Positions 1-6,762 of a DNA stretch of 13,316 nucleotides are shown here, one piece after another. Within the stretch, counting starts at the first letter, position 1, and each line of letters begins with the position of its first letter. The stretch is from contig CAMGAM010000024.1 of assembly GCA_946007485.1 (NCBI GenBank), forward strand, positions 1 to 13,316. Direction: 5' to 3'. The notes under the pieces were generated by a model that did no database searches, was not told where the DNA came from, and saw only the letters and a list, made by a program, of their open reading frames with translations. This DNA is from an uncultured Mycoplasmatota bacterium. Its GTDB lineage: Bacteria; Bacillota_I; Bacilli_A; RF39; UBA660. Position numbers and translations under genes: made by a program.

Positions 1-43
1 AGAAAAAGGAAGCAAGAACTGTAAAAAGCACAAAAATATTGTT

Positions 44-131
44 AGAAATTAAATTTCTTTAATATCAATTAATCAGTTTTTAAATTTTAATTAATTTTAG
101 GAATAATTAAACTATCAGAAATTTAATTTCT
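44..131. repeat. Inverted pair of 15-bp AT-rich palindromes
   Basis: AGAAATTAAATTTCT at 44-58 and its exact reverse complement AGAAATTTAATTTCT at 117-131. Each copy is itself a near-palindrome. A third partial copy (TCAGAAATTGAAAT) lies at about 147-160. No gene is visible between positions 1 and 410. The sequence is low-complexity, so part of the similarity may be chance, and no function is proposed. Confidence 0.4.
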
Positions 132-204
132 TAGTGTCATTTATTTCAGAAATTGAAATGAGTAATTTTTTTATTTTACATTAATTTGATTGATTTATGT
201 AAAA

Positions 205-393
205 ATGGCCCTTAAGTATCATGCTTGAGGGCCATACATATATATAATAACCCTTTTAAAAATAAGAAAAAAATCAAATTTTGTTGAAAATACAAAGATA
301 ATATTTTGTAATTTAATTATTTACATAAATCCATGTATTTGCTATAATTAATTTAGAATAGAAATGGTCCTCAAGTACAATACTTAAGGGCCA
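205..393. repeat. Two inverted palindromic repeats flanking a promoter (inverton- or MITE-like)
   Basis: The left arm (205-235) forms a 12-bp hairpin stem, ATGGCCCTTAAG pairing with CTTGAGGGCCAT across a 7-nt loop. The right arm (365-393) forms a 13-bp stem with one mismatch and a CAA loop. The right arm, reverse-complemented, matches the left arm at 26 of 30 positions, including 14 in a row (TGGCCCTTAAGTAT). Aligned directly they match at only 24 of 31, so the arms are better read as inverted repeats. They enclose about 129 bp of AT-rich DNA carrying the promoter of the downstream surface gene. Short A-tracts abut both outer ends (201-205 and 394-397). The right arm falls in the mRNA leader, touching the ribosome binding site. 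Candidates are an invertible promoter, a MITE, or a pair of dispersed REP-like hairpins; the sequence alone does not decide. Confidence 0.6.
320..348 (+). promoter_or_regulatory. Extended -10 promoter of the SipW-type surface gene
   Basis: The -35 TTTACA (320-325) and the -10 TATAAT (343-348) are separated by exactly 17 nt, with an extended -10 TG at 340-341. The predicted transcript starts near 355, so the leader includes the right palindrome and then the ribosome binding site AAAGGAAAG (395-403). The promoter before the second SipW-type gene at the far end of the window matches it at about 24 of 31 positions. Confidence 0.75.
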
Positions 394-410
394 AAAAGGA
401 AAGATAGCTT

Positions 411-1958
411 GTGGATAAGAATAAAAAGATATTAACGATATTAATTACTTTAACAATTATTTTTACAGCCATTGGTTCATCACTAGCATATTTATCATGG
501 ATAAGCAGTGAAGAACAGAAAACACAGGTAACATTTACAGCAACAGCAAGTTTTTCATGCAGTGCTGATGGTGGTGGTAATATAACAAGTGGTGATATTA
601 ATTTAGTACCAACATTAGTAAATGAAAATACTACTTCTAATTATATTAAAAGAACAGTATTAGTTAAACCAACAATAACAGAAACAGGAAAAACTATCTA
701 TATGGATTTATGGTTAGATATTAATAGTCTTGGTACTGGATTATCTAATAGTGTTAATTTTAAATATGCACTAACAACAAGTAATACTAGTCCAACAACA
801 GGAGTAGTAAGTTCTGGTAATTTTAATGGAAAGATAACTGGTGATAAAGTTAATTTACTTACTTCAAAAGATTATAATGCTACAACTACAGATACATATT
901 ATTTATGGATATGGTTAGATGCAGAAGAGACAAGTAGTGAAACGATGAATCAATCATTTAGTTTATCACTAAATGGTAGTTGCTATGATCATCTGCCTAC
1001 TGGAGCAGACATGCTCATTGAAAATGCTAACCCAAGTACTCTAATGTATGCTGATGCCACCGATAGTCAAAAGGCAGAAATGTGGACATTCTCTCATGAT
1101 GCAACAGAACAAGTGAAAGCAACGACTGATTATCGATATATCGGAAGTAGTCCAAATAATTATATAACCTTTAATGATGAGGTATGGCGAATAATTGGTG
1201 TTTTTGATGGAAGAATTAAGATTATTAGAAATGATTCTTTAGGTAATATGTATTGGGATTATAAAAAATCAGGAGTAGGATCATCAACAAATGATAATGG
1301 ATCAAATGATTGGGCCGATTCACAGTTAATGTATATGTTAAATTCGACAAGTTATACTTTAAAAACGGGCTATAGTTTGACCGATAGTAAGATATATGAT
1401 GGAAGTAGTAATATAATCTATCAATTAGGTTGTAAACCAGCAAGTATTACTAGTGGTGCGACCTCATATAGTTGTATCAGTAATACTTGGAATTTAAATA
1501 TTGTTGCCTTATCACAAATAAGCGAAACAACTTATTATTTAGGTTCATCAAGTTATACTGAACATAGTGCTCAAACATATTATTCTTTTGAAAGAGGAAA
1601 AACGGTATATGGTGGAAGACCAATCAATTGGACAGGCTTAGTTGGATTAATGTATCCATCAGATTATGCCTATACATTTGCCAATGGGGTCGATGATAAG
1701 TGTTATACGGATACCGGTAATTGTAATAATGGTATACCAAGTAGTTCTTGGCTATATAAATCTGGTACTTTTCAATGGACAATTTCATCGTTTACTGGTA
1801 ATGCGTATGTCGTATTTCGCATCATCGGTTCGGGAAATGTCTATCTCTGTAATAGTGCGAGTAATGGTGTTGTTGTGCGTCCAGTCGTATATCTGAAGTC
1901 TGATATTCGATTGCAGGGAGGTGGGACAAGTAGTGAACCATATGAAATTATTGAATGA
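411..1958 (+). CDS. SipW-type signal peptide surface protein with lectin-like C-terminal domain
   Basis: Predicted secreted or cell-surface protein of 515 residues; exact role unknown. It starts at GTG with AAAGGAAAG 8 nt upstream. Residues 7-27 form a hydrophobic segment followed by GSSLAYLSW (22-30), the pattern of SipW-dependent TasA/CalY-type secreted proteins. Residues about 31-192 are a Thr/Ser/Asn-rich, beta-looking region. From about 193 a second module begins. It contains RYIGSSPNNYITFNDEVWRI, and near the end VRPVVYLKSDI and a GGGTSSEPY tail. This layout occurs in many uncharacterised Firmicutes surface proteins and resembles DUF6273 or C-type-lectin-like folds; the assignment is from memory of the pattern. 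GC rises to 43-44% in 991-1110 and 1801-1920, against about 28% in 1201-1320, which suggests recombination or exchange with paralogues. The TGA stop, with all Trp as TGG, supports the standard code. Confidence 0.8.
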   Translation: MDKNKKILTILITLTIIFTAIGSSLAYLSWISSEEQKTQVTFTATASFSCSADGGGNITSGDINLVPTLVNENTTSNYIKRTVLVKPTITETGKTIYMDLWLDINSLGTGLSNSVNFKYALTTSNTSPTTGVVSSGNFNGKITGDKVNLLTSKDYNATTTDTYYLWIWLDAEETSSETMNQSFSLSLNGSCYDHLPTGADMLIENANPSTLMYADATDSQKAEMWTFSHDATEQVKATTDYRYIGSSPNNYITFNDEVWRIIGVFDGRIKIIRNDSLGNMYWDYKKSGVGSSTNDNGSNDWADSQLMYMLNSTSYTLKTGYSLTDSKIYDGSSNIIYQLGCKPASITSGATSYSCISNTWNLNIVALSQISETTYYLGSSSYTEHSAQTYYSFERGKTVYGGRPINWTGLVGLMYPSDYAYTFANGVDDKCYTDTGNCNNGIPSSSWLYKSGTFQWTISSFTGNAYVVFRIIGSGNVYLCNSASNGVVVRPVVYLKSDIRLQGGGTSSEPYEIIE

Positions 1959-1969
1959 ATATATCAATG

Positions 1970-2013
1970 TATAAATTGTAAAATAGAAAGTCATAAATAT
2001 TTTACAATTTATA
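1970..2013. terminator. 16-bp perfect inverted repeat between convergent genes
   Basis: TATAAATTGTAAAATA (1970-1985) and its exact reverse complement (1998-2013) flank a 12-nt loop. It lies between the 3' ends of the surface protein gene and the superoxide dismutase gene, where a bidirectional terminator is expected. The stem is AT-only apart from one G-C pair, and the T-run is poor on both strands (AATTTTTG follows on the plus strand), so termination strength is doubtful. Confidence 0.55.
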
Positions 2014-2035
2014 TTTGAAATTTTTGTTAAAGGAA

Positions 2036-2686
2036 TTAATGATAGAAAAGATTTTTTGTATATGAAGAATCATTATTTGAAATACTATTATATATTTTAT
2101 TAGCATTAGTGAAATCAGAAATAATTTTAAAGTTATCAAGATATTTAGTTTTATCAAATTGATAGTTTAAGTAATAAGCATGTTCCCACATATCTATTGT
2201 GAATAATGGAATGTATCCGAGTAATATAGGGGTTTGTTGATTGGACATGTTTATAATATCAAGTTCTCCATTGTTTTTAAGTACTAAGAATGTATAACCT
2301 GAACCTTTAAGTTTTAGAGCATTAACTTTGAATGTTTCATAAAAGTTATCAAAAGAACCATATTTTTTTTCAATTGCTAATAATAAATTTCCATAAGGTT
2401 TTTGAACTTTTGTTGGATTATTCATACTTTTCCAATATAAATTATGGTTAATTACTCCACATAAGTTAAATAATAAATTTTCTCTATCTTTTTCATTAAA
2501 TTCATTTATGTGATATATTAATTCAGTTAAATTGTATTTATAATCATAATTATTTTCTTTTAATATTTTATTTAGATTGGATAAATAATTTTGTGCATGA
2601 AAATGATAATGAATTCCAATGGTATGTGTATCTATATATGGTTCTAAATCTTGATAGGTGTATGGTAAATTTGGCAATTTATACAT
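2036..2686 (-). CDS. sodA: Superoxide dismutase, Mn-type of the Fe/Mn family
   Basis: Converts superoxide to oxygen and hydrogen peroxide in the cytoplasm; 216 residues, close to the usual 200. It opens with the family signature LPNLPYTYQDLEPYID. The four metal ligands are visible: H26, H81 (in NHNLYW), D165 and H169 (in DMWEHAYYLNY), with the gateway Tyr34 and His30 also present. The outer-sphere positions are Gly77 and a glutamine in SNQQTP (150), the Mn-SOD pattern rather than the FeSOD pattern with Gln at the first site; cambialistic activity cannot be excluded. GGAGG sits 6 nt before the ATG. It lies downstream of mutS on the same strand, behind a terminator, so it probably has its own promoter, though none is convincing in the 70-bp gap. 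The usual GGHANH stretch is altered to CGVINH. Confidence 0.92.
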   Translation of the reverse strand: MYKLPNLPYTYQDLEPYIDTHTIGIHYHFHAQNYLSNLNKILKENNYDYKYNLTELIYHINEFNEKDRENLLFNLCGVINHNLYWKSMNNPTKVQKPYGNLLLAIEKKYGSFDNFYETFKVNALKLKGSGYTFLVLKNNGELDIINMSNQQTPILLGYIPLFTIDMWEHAYYLNYQFDKTKYLDNFKIISDFTNANKIYNSISNNDSSYTKNLFYH

Positions 2687-2755
2687 ATTATACCTCCAAG
2701 ATAGTTTATGTAAATAAATGATTATTATTAAAAAATAATGAGTTTATATATAGGC

Positions 2756-2797
2756 AAAAAAGTCAATTTATCTTGGGTATTGATAAGTTGACTTTTA
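2756..2797 (-). terminator. Terminator after mutS
   Basis: On the minus strand AAAGTCAACTTATC pairs with GATAAATTGACTTT with one mismatch across a 9-nt loop, and the stem runs into a run of six T's. The mutS stop codon lies in the base of the stem. The plus strand also carries a T-rich flank, so it may act both ways. Confidence 0.8.
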
Positions 2798-5326
2798 TTT
2801 TATTAGATTTTTTAATTCGTATAGGGTATTAATGGCTTCGATAGGAGTTAATTCTAAGACATTTATATTTTTTAGTTTTTCTTCAACTAAACTAGTTTTA
2901 GGTTCTAAATCTAGTGGGAGAGTTGTTTGAATAATGATATCTCTATTTTTTTCTTTTTGTTCATAGACAGATAAAATTTCTTCGGCTCTATCAGTTACTT
3001 CTTTTGGTAAGTTAGCTAATTTGGCAACATTAATACCATAACTTTTATCAATAGAACCATCTTTTACTTTATGGAGAAAGGTGATTTTACCATCTTTTTC
3101 TTCCGCTGAGACATGTTTGTTTTTTAATTTATCAAGGGTATTTTCTAGATCAGTTAATTCATGGTAGTGGGTTGAGAAAAGTGTTTTACAAGCAATTTTA
3201 TTGTTAATATATTCAAGAATTGCTTGAGCGAGACTCATACCATCGAATGTTGCAGTTCCTCTTCCTAGTTCATCAAATAATATTAAACTATTTGGAGTAG
3301 CATTTTTGATAGCAGCAGCGGCTTCTGTCATTTCAACCATGAATGTTGATTCACCACTTACTAAATCATCACTAGCTCCAATACGAGTAAATATTTTATC
3401 AAAGATAGGAAGAGTAGCTTTTTTTGCAGGGACATAACATCCAATTTGAGCCATGATGACAATTATACCAAGTTGTCGCATGTAGGTAGATTTACCAGCC
3501 ATATTAGGACCAGTTATTAAGAGAATTGAAGTATCTTTATCCATAATAATATCATTTGAGATATAATTTTCATTAATTACTTTTTCGACAACGGGGTGTC
3601 TTCCTTCAATAATTTCTAAGTTATGTTCTTTAGTAAGTATAGGTCTAGTGTAATTATATTTTTCACTGATTAGAGCAAATGATGATAAGACATCAATCTC
3701 ACTAATTATTTTAGCGATGGCTTGTATTTTATGAGTGTATTCACTACATTTATTTCTAATATTTATAAATAATTCATATTCGAGATTAATGATTTTTTCT
3801 TCAGCTGATAAGACTAAATCTTCTTTTTCTTTTAGAATAGGATTAATAAATCTTTCACAGTTAGTTAGAGTTTGTTTTCTAATATAACCATATTCTTCTT
3901 TAACGAGAGGTAAGTTTCCTTTAGATATTTCAATGTAGTATCCGAATACTTTATTAAAACCTACTTTTAAATTTTTAATACCAGTTCTAACTCTTTCTTC
4001 TTGTTCATAATTACTAATAAAGTCTTTACCACCACTACGAAGATCTTTTAGTTCATCTAATTCTTGATTATATCCTTGCTTAATTAAATAGCCTTCTTTT
4101 AGGGTAGGGGGTGGAGTTTCATATAGAGAATTTTCTAGTAATAGATATAAATCATGAACATCTGGCAATTGGGTATAAGAAATTGATTTTAATATTTTGT
4201 TTATTTCTGGGAGAACTTTTAATGATTCTTTTAATTGGATTAAATCTCTAGCGGTAGCAGAACCTAGTGAGATACGTCCACATAATCTTTCTAAGTCATA
4301 GACTTCATATAGATATTTTCTTAATTCTTCACTTTGAATAAATTCTTCAAGAAGCGTAGCAACAATATCATATCTATGATTTATTTTATCGATATCGACA
4401 ATTGGAGATTCAATCCATGATTTTAGTAATCTTCCTCCCATAGCAGTTTTTGTTTCGTCTAAAAGCCAAAGAAGAGAGTACATTCTTTCTTTATTACGAA
4501 TACTTTCTGTTAATTCAAGATTTCTTTTGGTATGAATATCCATTTTCAAATATTCTTCATTTTTTCTAATGATTAGATGTTGGAAATGGGAAATATTTCT
4601 TTTTAAATTGATAACAAGATAATTAATTAAATGTTTAACTCCAGTAATAATTCTTTCATCTTGAATAGATTCATAGATATTTTTATAGGTATCATTGGGG
4701 TATAGTTCATCGGTTATAGTGATAGGTATTTTATAAATACTTTTTAGAGAATTAATAATTTCTTTGTTTGATAAAGTATTGGTAATTATTTCTTTGATAC
4801 CTAGAAAGATTATTTTATTAATGATAAGTGAATTATCTGGTTCAATAATTTCACTAAAGATTTCTCCGGTGGTTATATCTGAATATGTTAAGATATAACA
4901 ATAGTTTAGTGAATATAAACTAGCAATATAGTTATTTTCTTTTTCATTTAAGGAATTAGCAGTAATAACTGATCCGGAAGAGATAACTTCAGTGATATCT
5001 CTTTTAACAATTCCTTTGGCATTTTTAGGATCTTCAAGTTGTTCACAAATAGCAACTTTATATCCTTTTTTAATTAATTTATCGATATAGATTTCTACAG
5101 CATGATAGGGAACACCACACATGGGAACTCTTTCTTCTAAACCGGCATTTCTACCTGTTAGAGTTAATTCTAATTCATGACTTATTAATTCAGCATCTTC
5201 AAAAAACATTTCATAAAAGTCTCCAAGACGATAAAGAATAATAGTATCAGGATTATTTTCTTTAATACTTACATAGTGTTGCATCATTGGAGCTAATTTA
5301 GTTTTATCTACTTCACATAATTTCAT
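2795..5326 (-). CDS. mutS: DNA mismatch repair protein MutS
   Basis: Recognises mismatches and small loops in DNA and starts repair as an ATP-driven dimer clamp; 843 residues from the chosen start, the normal size of bacterial MutS1. The mismatch-reading F-x-E motif is intact in GDFYEMFFEDAE (F37, E39). The ATPase carries Walker A GPNMAGKST (606-614), Walker B ending in D685-E686 (LILFDELGRGTATFDG), and the switch motif STHYHEL. A start at 5344 is also open, adding six residues. The ATG at 5326 is preferred because it follows AAAGTTGTGAT, whose GTGAT can pair with the 16S tail. The promoter's TATAAT also ends only 5 nt before the 5344 codon, which would make that start leaderless. No mutL is adjacent, unlike the common mutS-mutL arrangement. 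The gene stands alone, with its own promoter and terminator. Confidence 0.97.
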   Translation of the reverse strand: MKLCEVDKTKLAPMMQHYVSIKENNPDTIILYRLGDFYEMFFEDAELISHELELTLTGRNAGLEERVPMCGVPYHAVEIYIDKLIKKGYKVAICEQLEDPKNAKGIVKRDITEVISSGSVITANSLNEKENNYIASLYSLNYCYILTYSDITTGEIFSEIIEPDNSLIINKIIFLGIKEIITNTLSNKEIINSLKSIYKIPITITDELYPNDTYKNIYESIQDERIITGVKHLINYLVINLKRNISHFQHLIIRKNEEYLKMDIHTKRNLELTESIRNKERMYSLLWLLDETKTAMGGRLLKSWIESPIVDIDKINHRYDIVATLLEEFIQSEELRKYLYEVYDLERLCGRISLGSATARDLIQLKESLKVLPEINKILKSISYTQLPDVHDLYLLLENSLYETPPPTLKEGYLIKQGYNQELDELKDLRSGGKDFISNYEQEERVRTGIKNLKVGFNKVFGYYIEISKGNLPLVKEEYGYIRKQTLTNCERFINPILKEKEDLVLSAEEKIINLEYELFINIRNKCSEYTHKIQAIAKIISEIDVLSSFALISEKYNYTRPILTKEHNLEIIEGRHPVVEKVINENYISNDIIMDKDTSILLITGPNMAGKSTYMRQLGIIVIMAQIGCYVPAKKATLPIFDKIFTRIGASDDLVSGESTFMVEMTEAAAAIKNATPNSLILFDELGRGTATFDGMSLAQAILEYINNKIACKTLFSTHYHELTDLENTLDKLKNKHVSAEEKDGKITFLHKVKDGSIDKSYGINVAKLANLPKEVTDRAEEILSVYEQKEKNRDIIIQTTLPLDLEPKTSLVEEKLKNINVLELTPIEAINTLYELKNLIK

Positions 5327-5349
5327 ATATATCACAACTTTCATTTGTT

Positions 5350-5379
5350 ATTATAGCAAAAACAAGGTATGAAAATCAA
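5350..5379 (-). promoter_or_regulatory. mutS promoter
   Basis: Read on the minus strand: -35 TTGATT (5379-5374), an 18-nt spacer, an extended -10 TG, then TATAAT (5355-5350). Transcription should begin close to the outer ATG at 5344, leaving a leader of about 15-20 nt before the preferred start at 5326. Confidence 0.65.
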
Positions 5380-5485
5380 GAATTTTGATGTGATTATACG
5401 CGATGATTTGTATATAGTATTAATTTTAAATAACTCTTATTTAATACTAGTAAAGTATTAATTTATATACTTAATAACAATAATA

Positions 5486-5508
5486 AAAAAGCGTTTTTTT
5501 CGCTTTTT
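5486..5508 (-). terminator. Terminator of the deacetylase-like gene
   Basis: AAAAAGCG (5486-5493) and CGCTTTTT (5501-5508) form an 8-bp stem around a 7-nt loop. On the minus strand a T-run and AT-rich tail follow, matching the gene that ends at 5516. The rest of the gap up to mutS (5380-5485) shows AT-rich inverted and direct copies of AGTATTAA (5416, 5442, 5454) but no gene. Confidence 0.8.
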
Positions 5509-5515
5509 AAGTATT

Positions 5516-6331
5516 TTATTCAGTTATTAAGCTAGATAAAGGGACTATTTTATATCCTTTGCTTAGAATGTATTCAATAATATTATTTAGTTCTTGGGTA
5601 TTATTTATTAAGAATAGAGAACCATTAGAGAGATTATTTTTAACATAGTTTAGGGTAGCAAATTTATCTATATAGAGAGAGAACATTTTATTATTAGCAC
5701 AATTGTTGTGAGATGATTCTTCTTTATTTAGAAAGAGACAATAGATAGATTTATTATTTGATTTATTATTTATTATATTATTTGTAATAATTAGATTATC
5801 TTTGGTGTATTTACCATTAGAACCATAGTTATAGATTTCATTATTTGATAGGGCATCAATTAAATTAATATTATTATATAGATAGGTACTATCTATAAAG
5901 AAATTAATGTTAATATTATATTTATTTATGGAATCAGTTATGGTATTTAGAGTTTTATCATTATTTAGAATATATATTAGGGATACTGATTTGTTTTGAG
6001 TATTACCTTTAATAATATATAGATTATAGTTATTATATATAGATATTTCTGGATATACTTTTTGATATGTAATTAGTGATTGATTATAATAACCTATTTT
6101 TTTCATTGATTTATAACTAGTTTCTATATCAATGTCTTTTCCAGTATTTCCTGGAATGATGGTATCATTTTCAATAATAGCATTAATGGGATTAATATTT
6201 AGATTATTTTCTTCTTCTTTAATTTTGACCATTATTTCATCTTGTTCCATAGTAATATCAATTATTTTTTCAGTATAGAAAAAGGTAAAACAAAAGAGAC
6301 AAAATAGGCCAATAATTTTAATTATCTTCAC
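5516..6331 (-). CDS. Membrane-anchored, catalytically degenerate polysaccharide deacetylase-like protein
   Basis: 271 residues from a GTG start preceded by TAGGTGAT; the upstream GTG at 6340 lies inside that ribosome binding site and is rejected. Residues 4-19 form a single hydrophobic anchor, so the rest is probably outside the cell. Residues about 115-268 follow the order of NodB-type deacetylases: a beta strand VSLIYIL, then ININFFID (140-147) where ATFFV usually lies, NEIYNYGSNGKYT (164-176) in place of the E-I-G-N-H-T motif, and a closing KGYKIVPLSSLI (258-269). The catalytic Asp pair (TFDDG) reads ILNND and the two metal-binding His are Tyr and Lys or absent, so deacetylation is unlikely. 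The residues are very Asn/Ile-rich. The family call is by pattern; a binding or structural role is inference. Confidence 0.6.
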   Translation of the reverse strand: MKIIKIIGLFCLFCFTFFYTEKIIDITMEQDEIMVKIKEEENNLNINPINAIIENDTIIPGNTGKDIDIETSYKSMKKIGYYNQSLITYQKVYPEISIYNNYNLYIIKGNTQNKSVSLIYILNNDKTLNTITDSINKYNININFFIDSTYLYNNINLIDALSNNEIYNYGSNGKYTKDNLIITNNIINNKSNNKSIYCLFLNKEESSHNNCANNKMFSLYIDKFATLNYVKNNLSNGSLFLINNTQELNNIIEYILSKGYKIVPLSSLITE

Positions 6332-6365
6332 ATTAATCACCTAGTAAATGATATGAAATTGTTTA

Positions 6366-6394
6366 TTTACTTATACATTAAAATGTGTTAAGAT
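6366..6394 (+). promoter_or_regulatory. Promoter of the pilin-like gene
   Basis: TTTACT (6366-6371), a 17-nt spacer ending in extended TGT, then TAAGAT (6389-6394). It lies in the 86-bp divergent gap with the deacetylase-like gene. The opposing promoter must overlap it; a weak minus-strand TATAAG is present, but no clear -35. Confidence 0.6.
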
Positions 6395-6417
6395 TAAATA
6401 AATAGAGGGTGATAAAT

Positions 6418-6762
6418 GTGAATAATAAGGGATTTACTTTAATAGAGTTATTAGCGGTAATTGTTATTCTAGTGGGGATATCTTTAACAACTGTTATGGG
6501 AATAAGTGCTTCTTTGGAGAGAAGAGATGAGAAGGAATATAATGAGCAAGTTGAGATTGCTAAGAATGCGGCAAAGATATATTTTTCTTTATTGGATAAG
6601 AATAGTGAAATAACAAAAGTGTCTGTTGATACACTTTTAGAGAATGATTATTTTGACATTAAAAAGGTAAATAGATTATGTAAAAATGATACGATAACTT
6701 CTAGTGGAGTATTTAATCCTGTGTCTGATACTGGGACTGAATGTCAGAGGGTGGAAGAGTAA
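6418..6762 (+). CDS. Type IV prepilin-like protein
   Basis: 114 residues beginning MNNKGFTLIELLAVIVIL, the classic class III signal. Prepilin peptidase would cut after G5, methylate F6, and leave the conserved Glu at +5 (E10). Residues 6-30 are the hydrophobic helix that packs in the pilus core. The small globular part holds two cysteines (C88, C109), which could form the C-terminal disulfide loop seen in pseudopilins. GAGGGTGAT precedes the GTG start at 6418; the longer frame from 6409 begins inside that site. No assembly ATPase, platform protein or prepilin peptidase is in the window, so it relies on genes elsewhere, perhaps a competence or secretion pilus. Its last 50 bp overlap the end of the convergent Sel1 gene. 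Confidence 0.82.
   Translation: MNNKGFTLIELLAVIVILVGISLTTVMGISASLERRDEKEYNEQVEIAKNAAKIYFSLLDKNSEITKVSVDTLLENDYFDIKKVNRLCKNDTITSSGVFNPVSDTGTECQRVEE

Noticed and set aside
1..62. Possible 3' end of an upstream gene: open frames end in TAA at 50-52 and 60-62.
   Set aside because: The stretch is too short and lacks any recognisable motif; either frame or none could be real.
411..1960. Mycoplasma-type code with TGA as Trp, which would extend the surface protein past 1958.
   Set aside because: All Trp codons in recognised proteins are TGG, no conserved Trp is encoded by TGA, and the protein ends naturally after the GTSSEPY tail.
1225..1994. Minus- and plus-strand frames inside the first surface protein gene (1225-1443, 1666-1896, 1785-1994).
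   Set aside because: They lie within a well-supported gene, lack ribosome binding sites, and their composition is that of shadow frames.
2686..2715. TTTACA-16-TATAAT immediately before the superoxide dismutase ATG as its promoter.
   Set aside because: It would start transcription inside the gene, and the TATAAT is simply the spacer between the GGAGG and the ATG.
5415..5461. Repeated AGTATTAA units upstream of mutS as an array or operator.
   Set aside because: Only three short AT-rich copies in both orientations without regular spacing; chance is likely in such AT-rich DNA.
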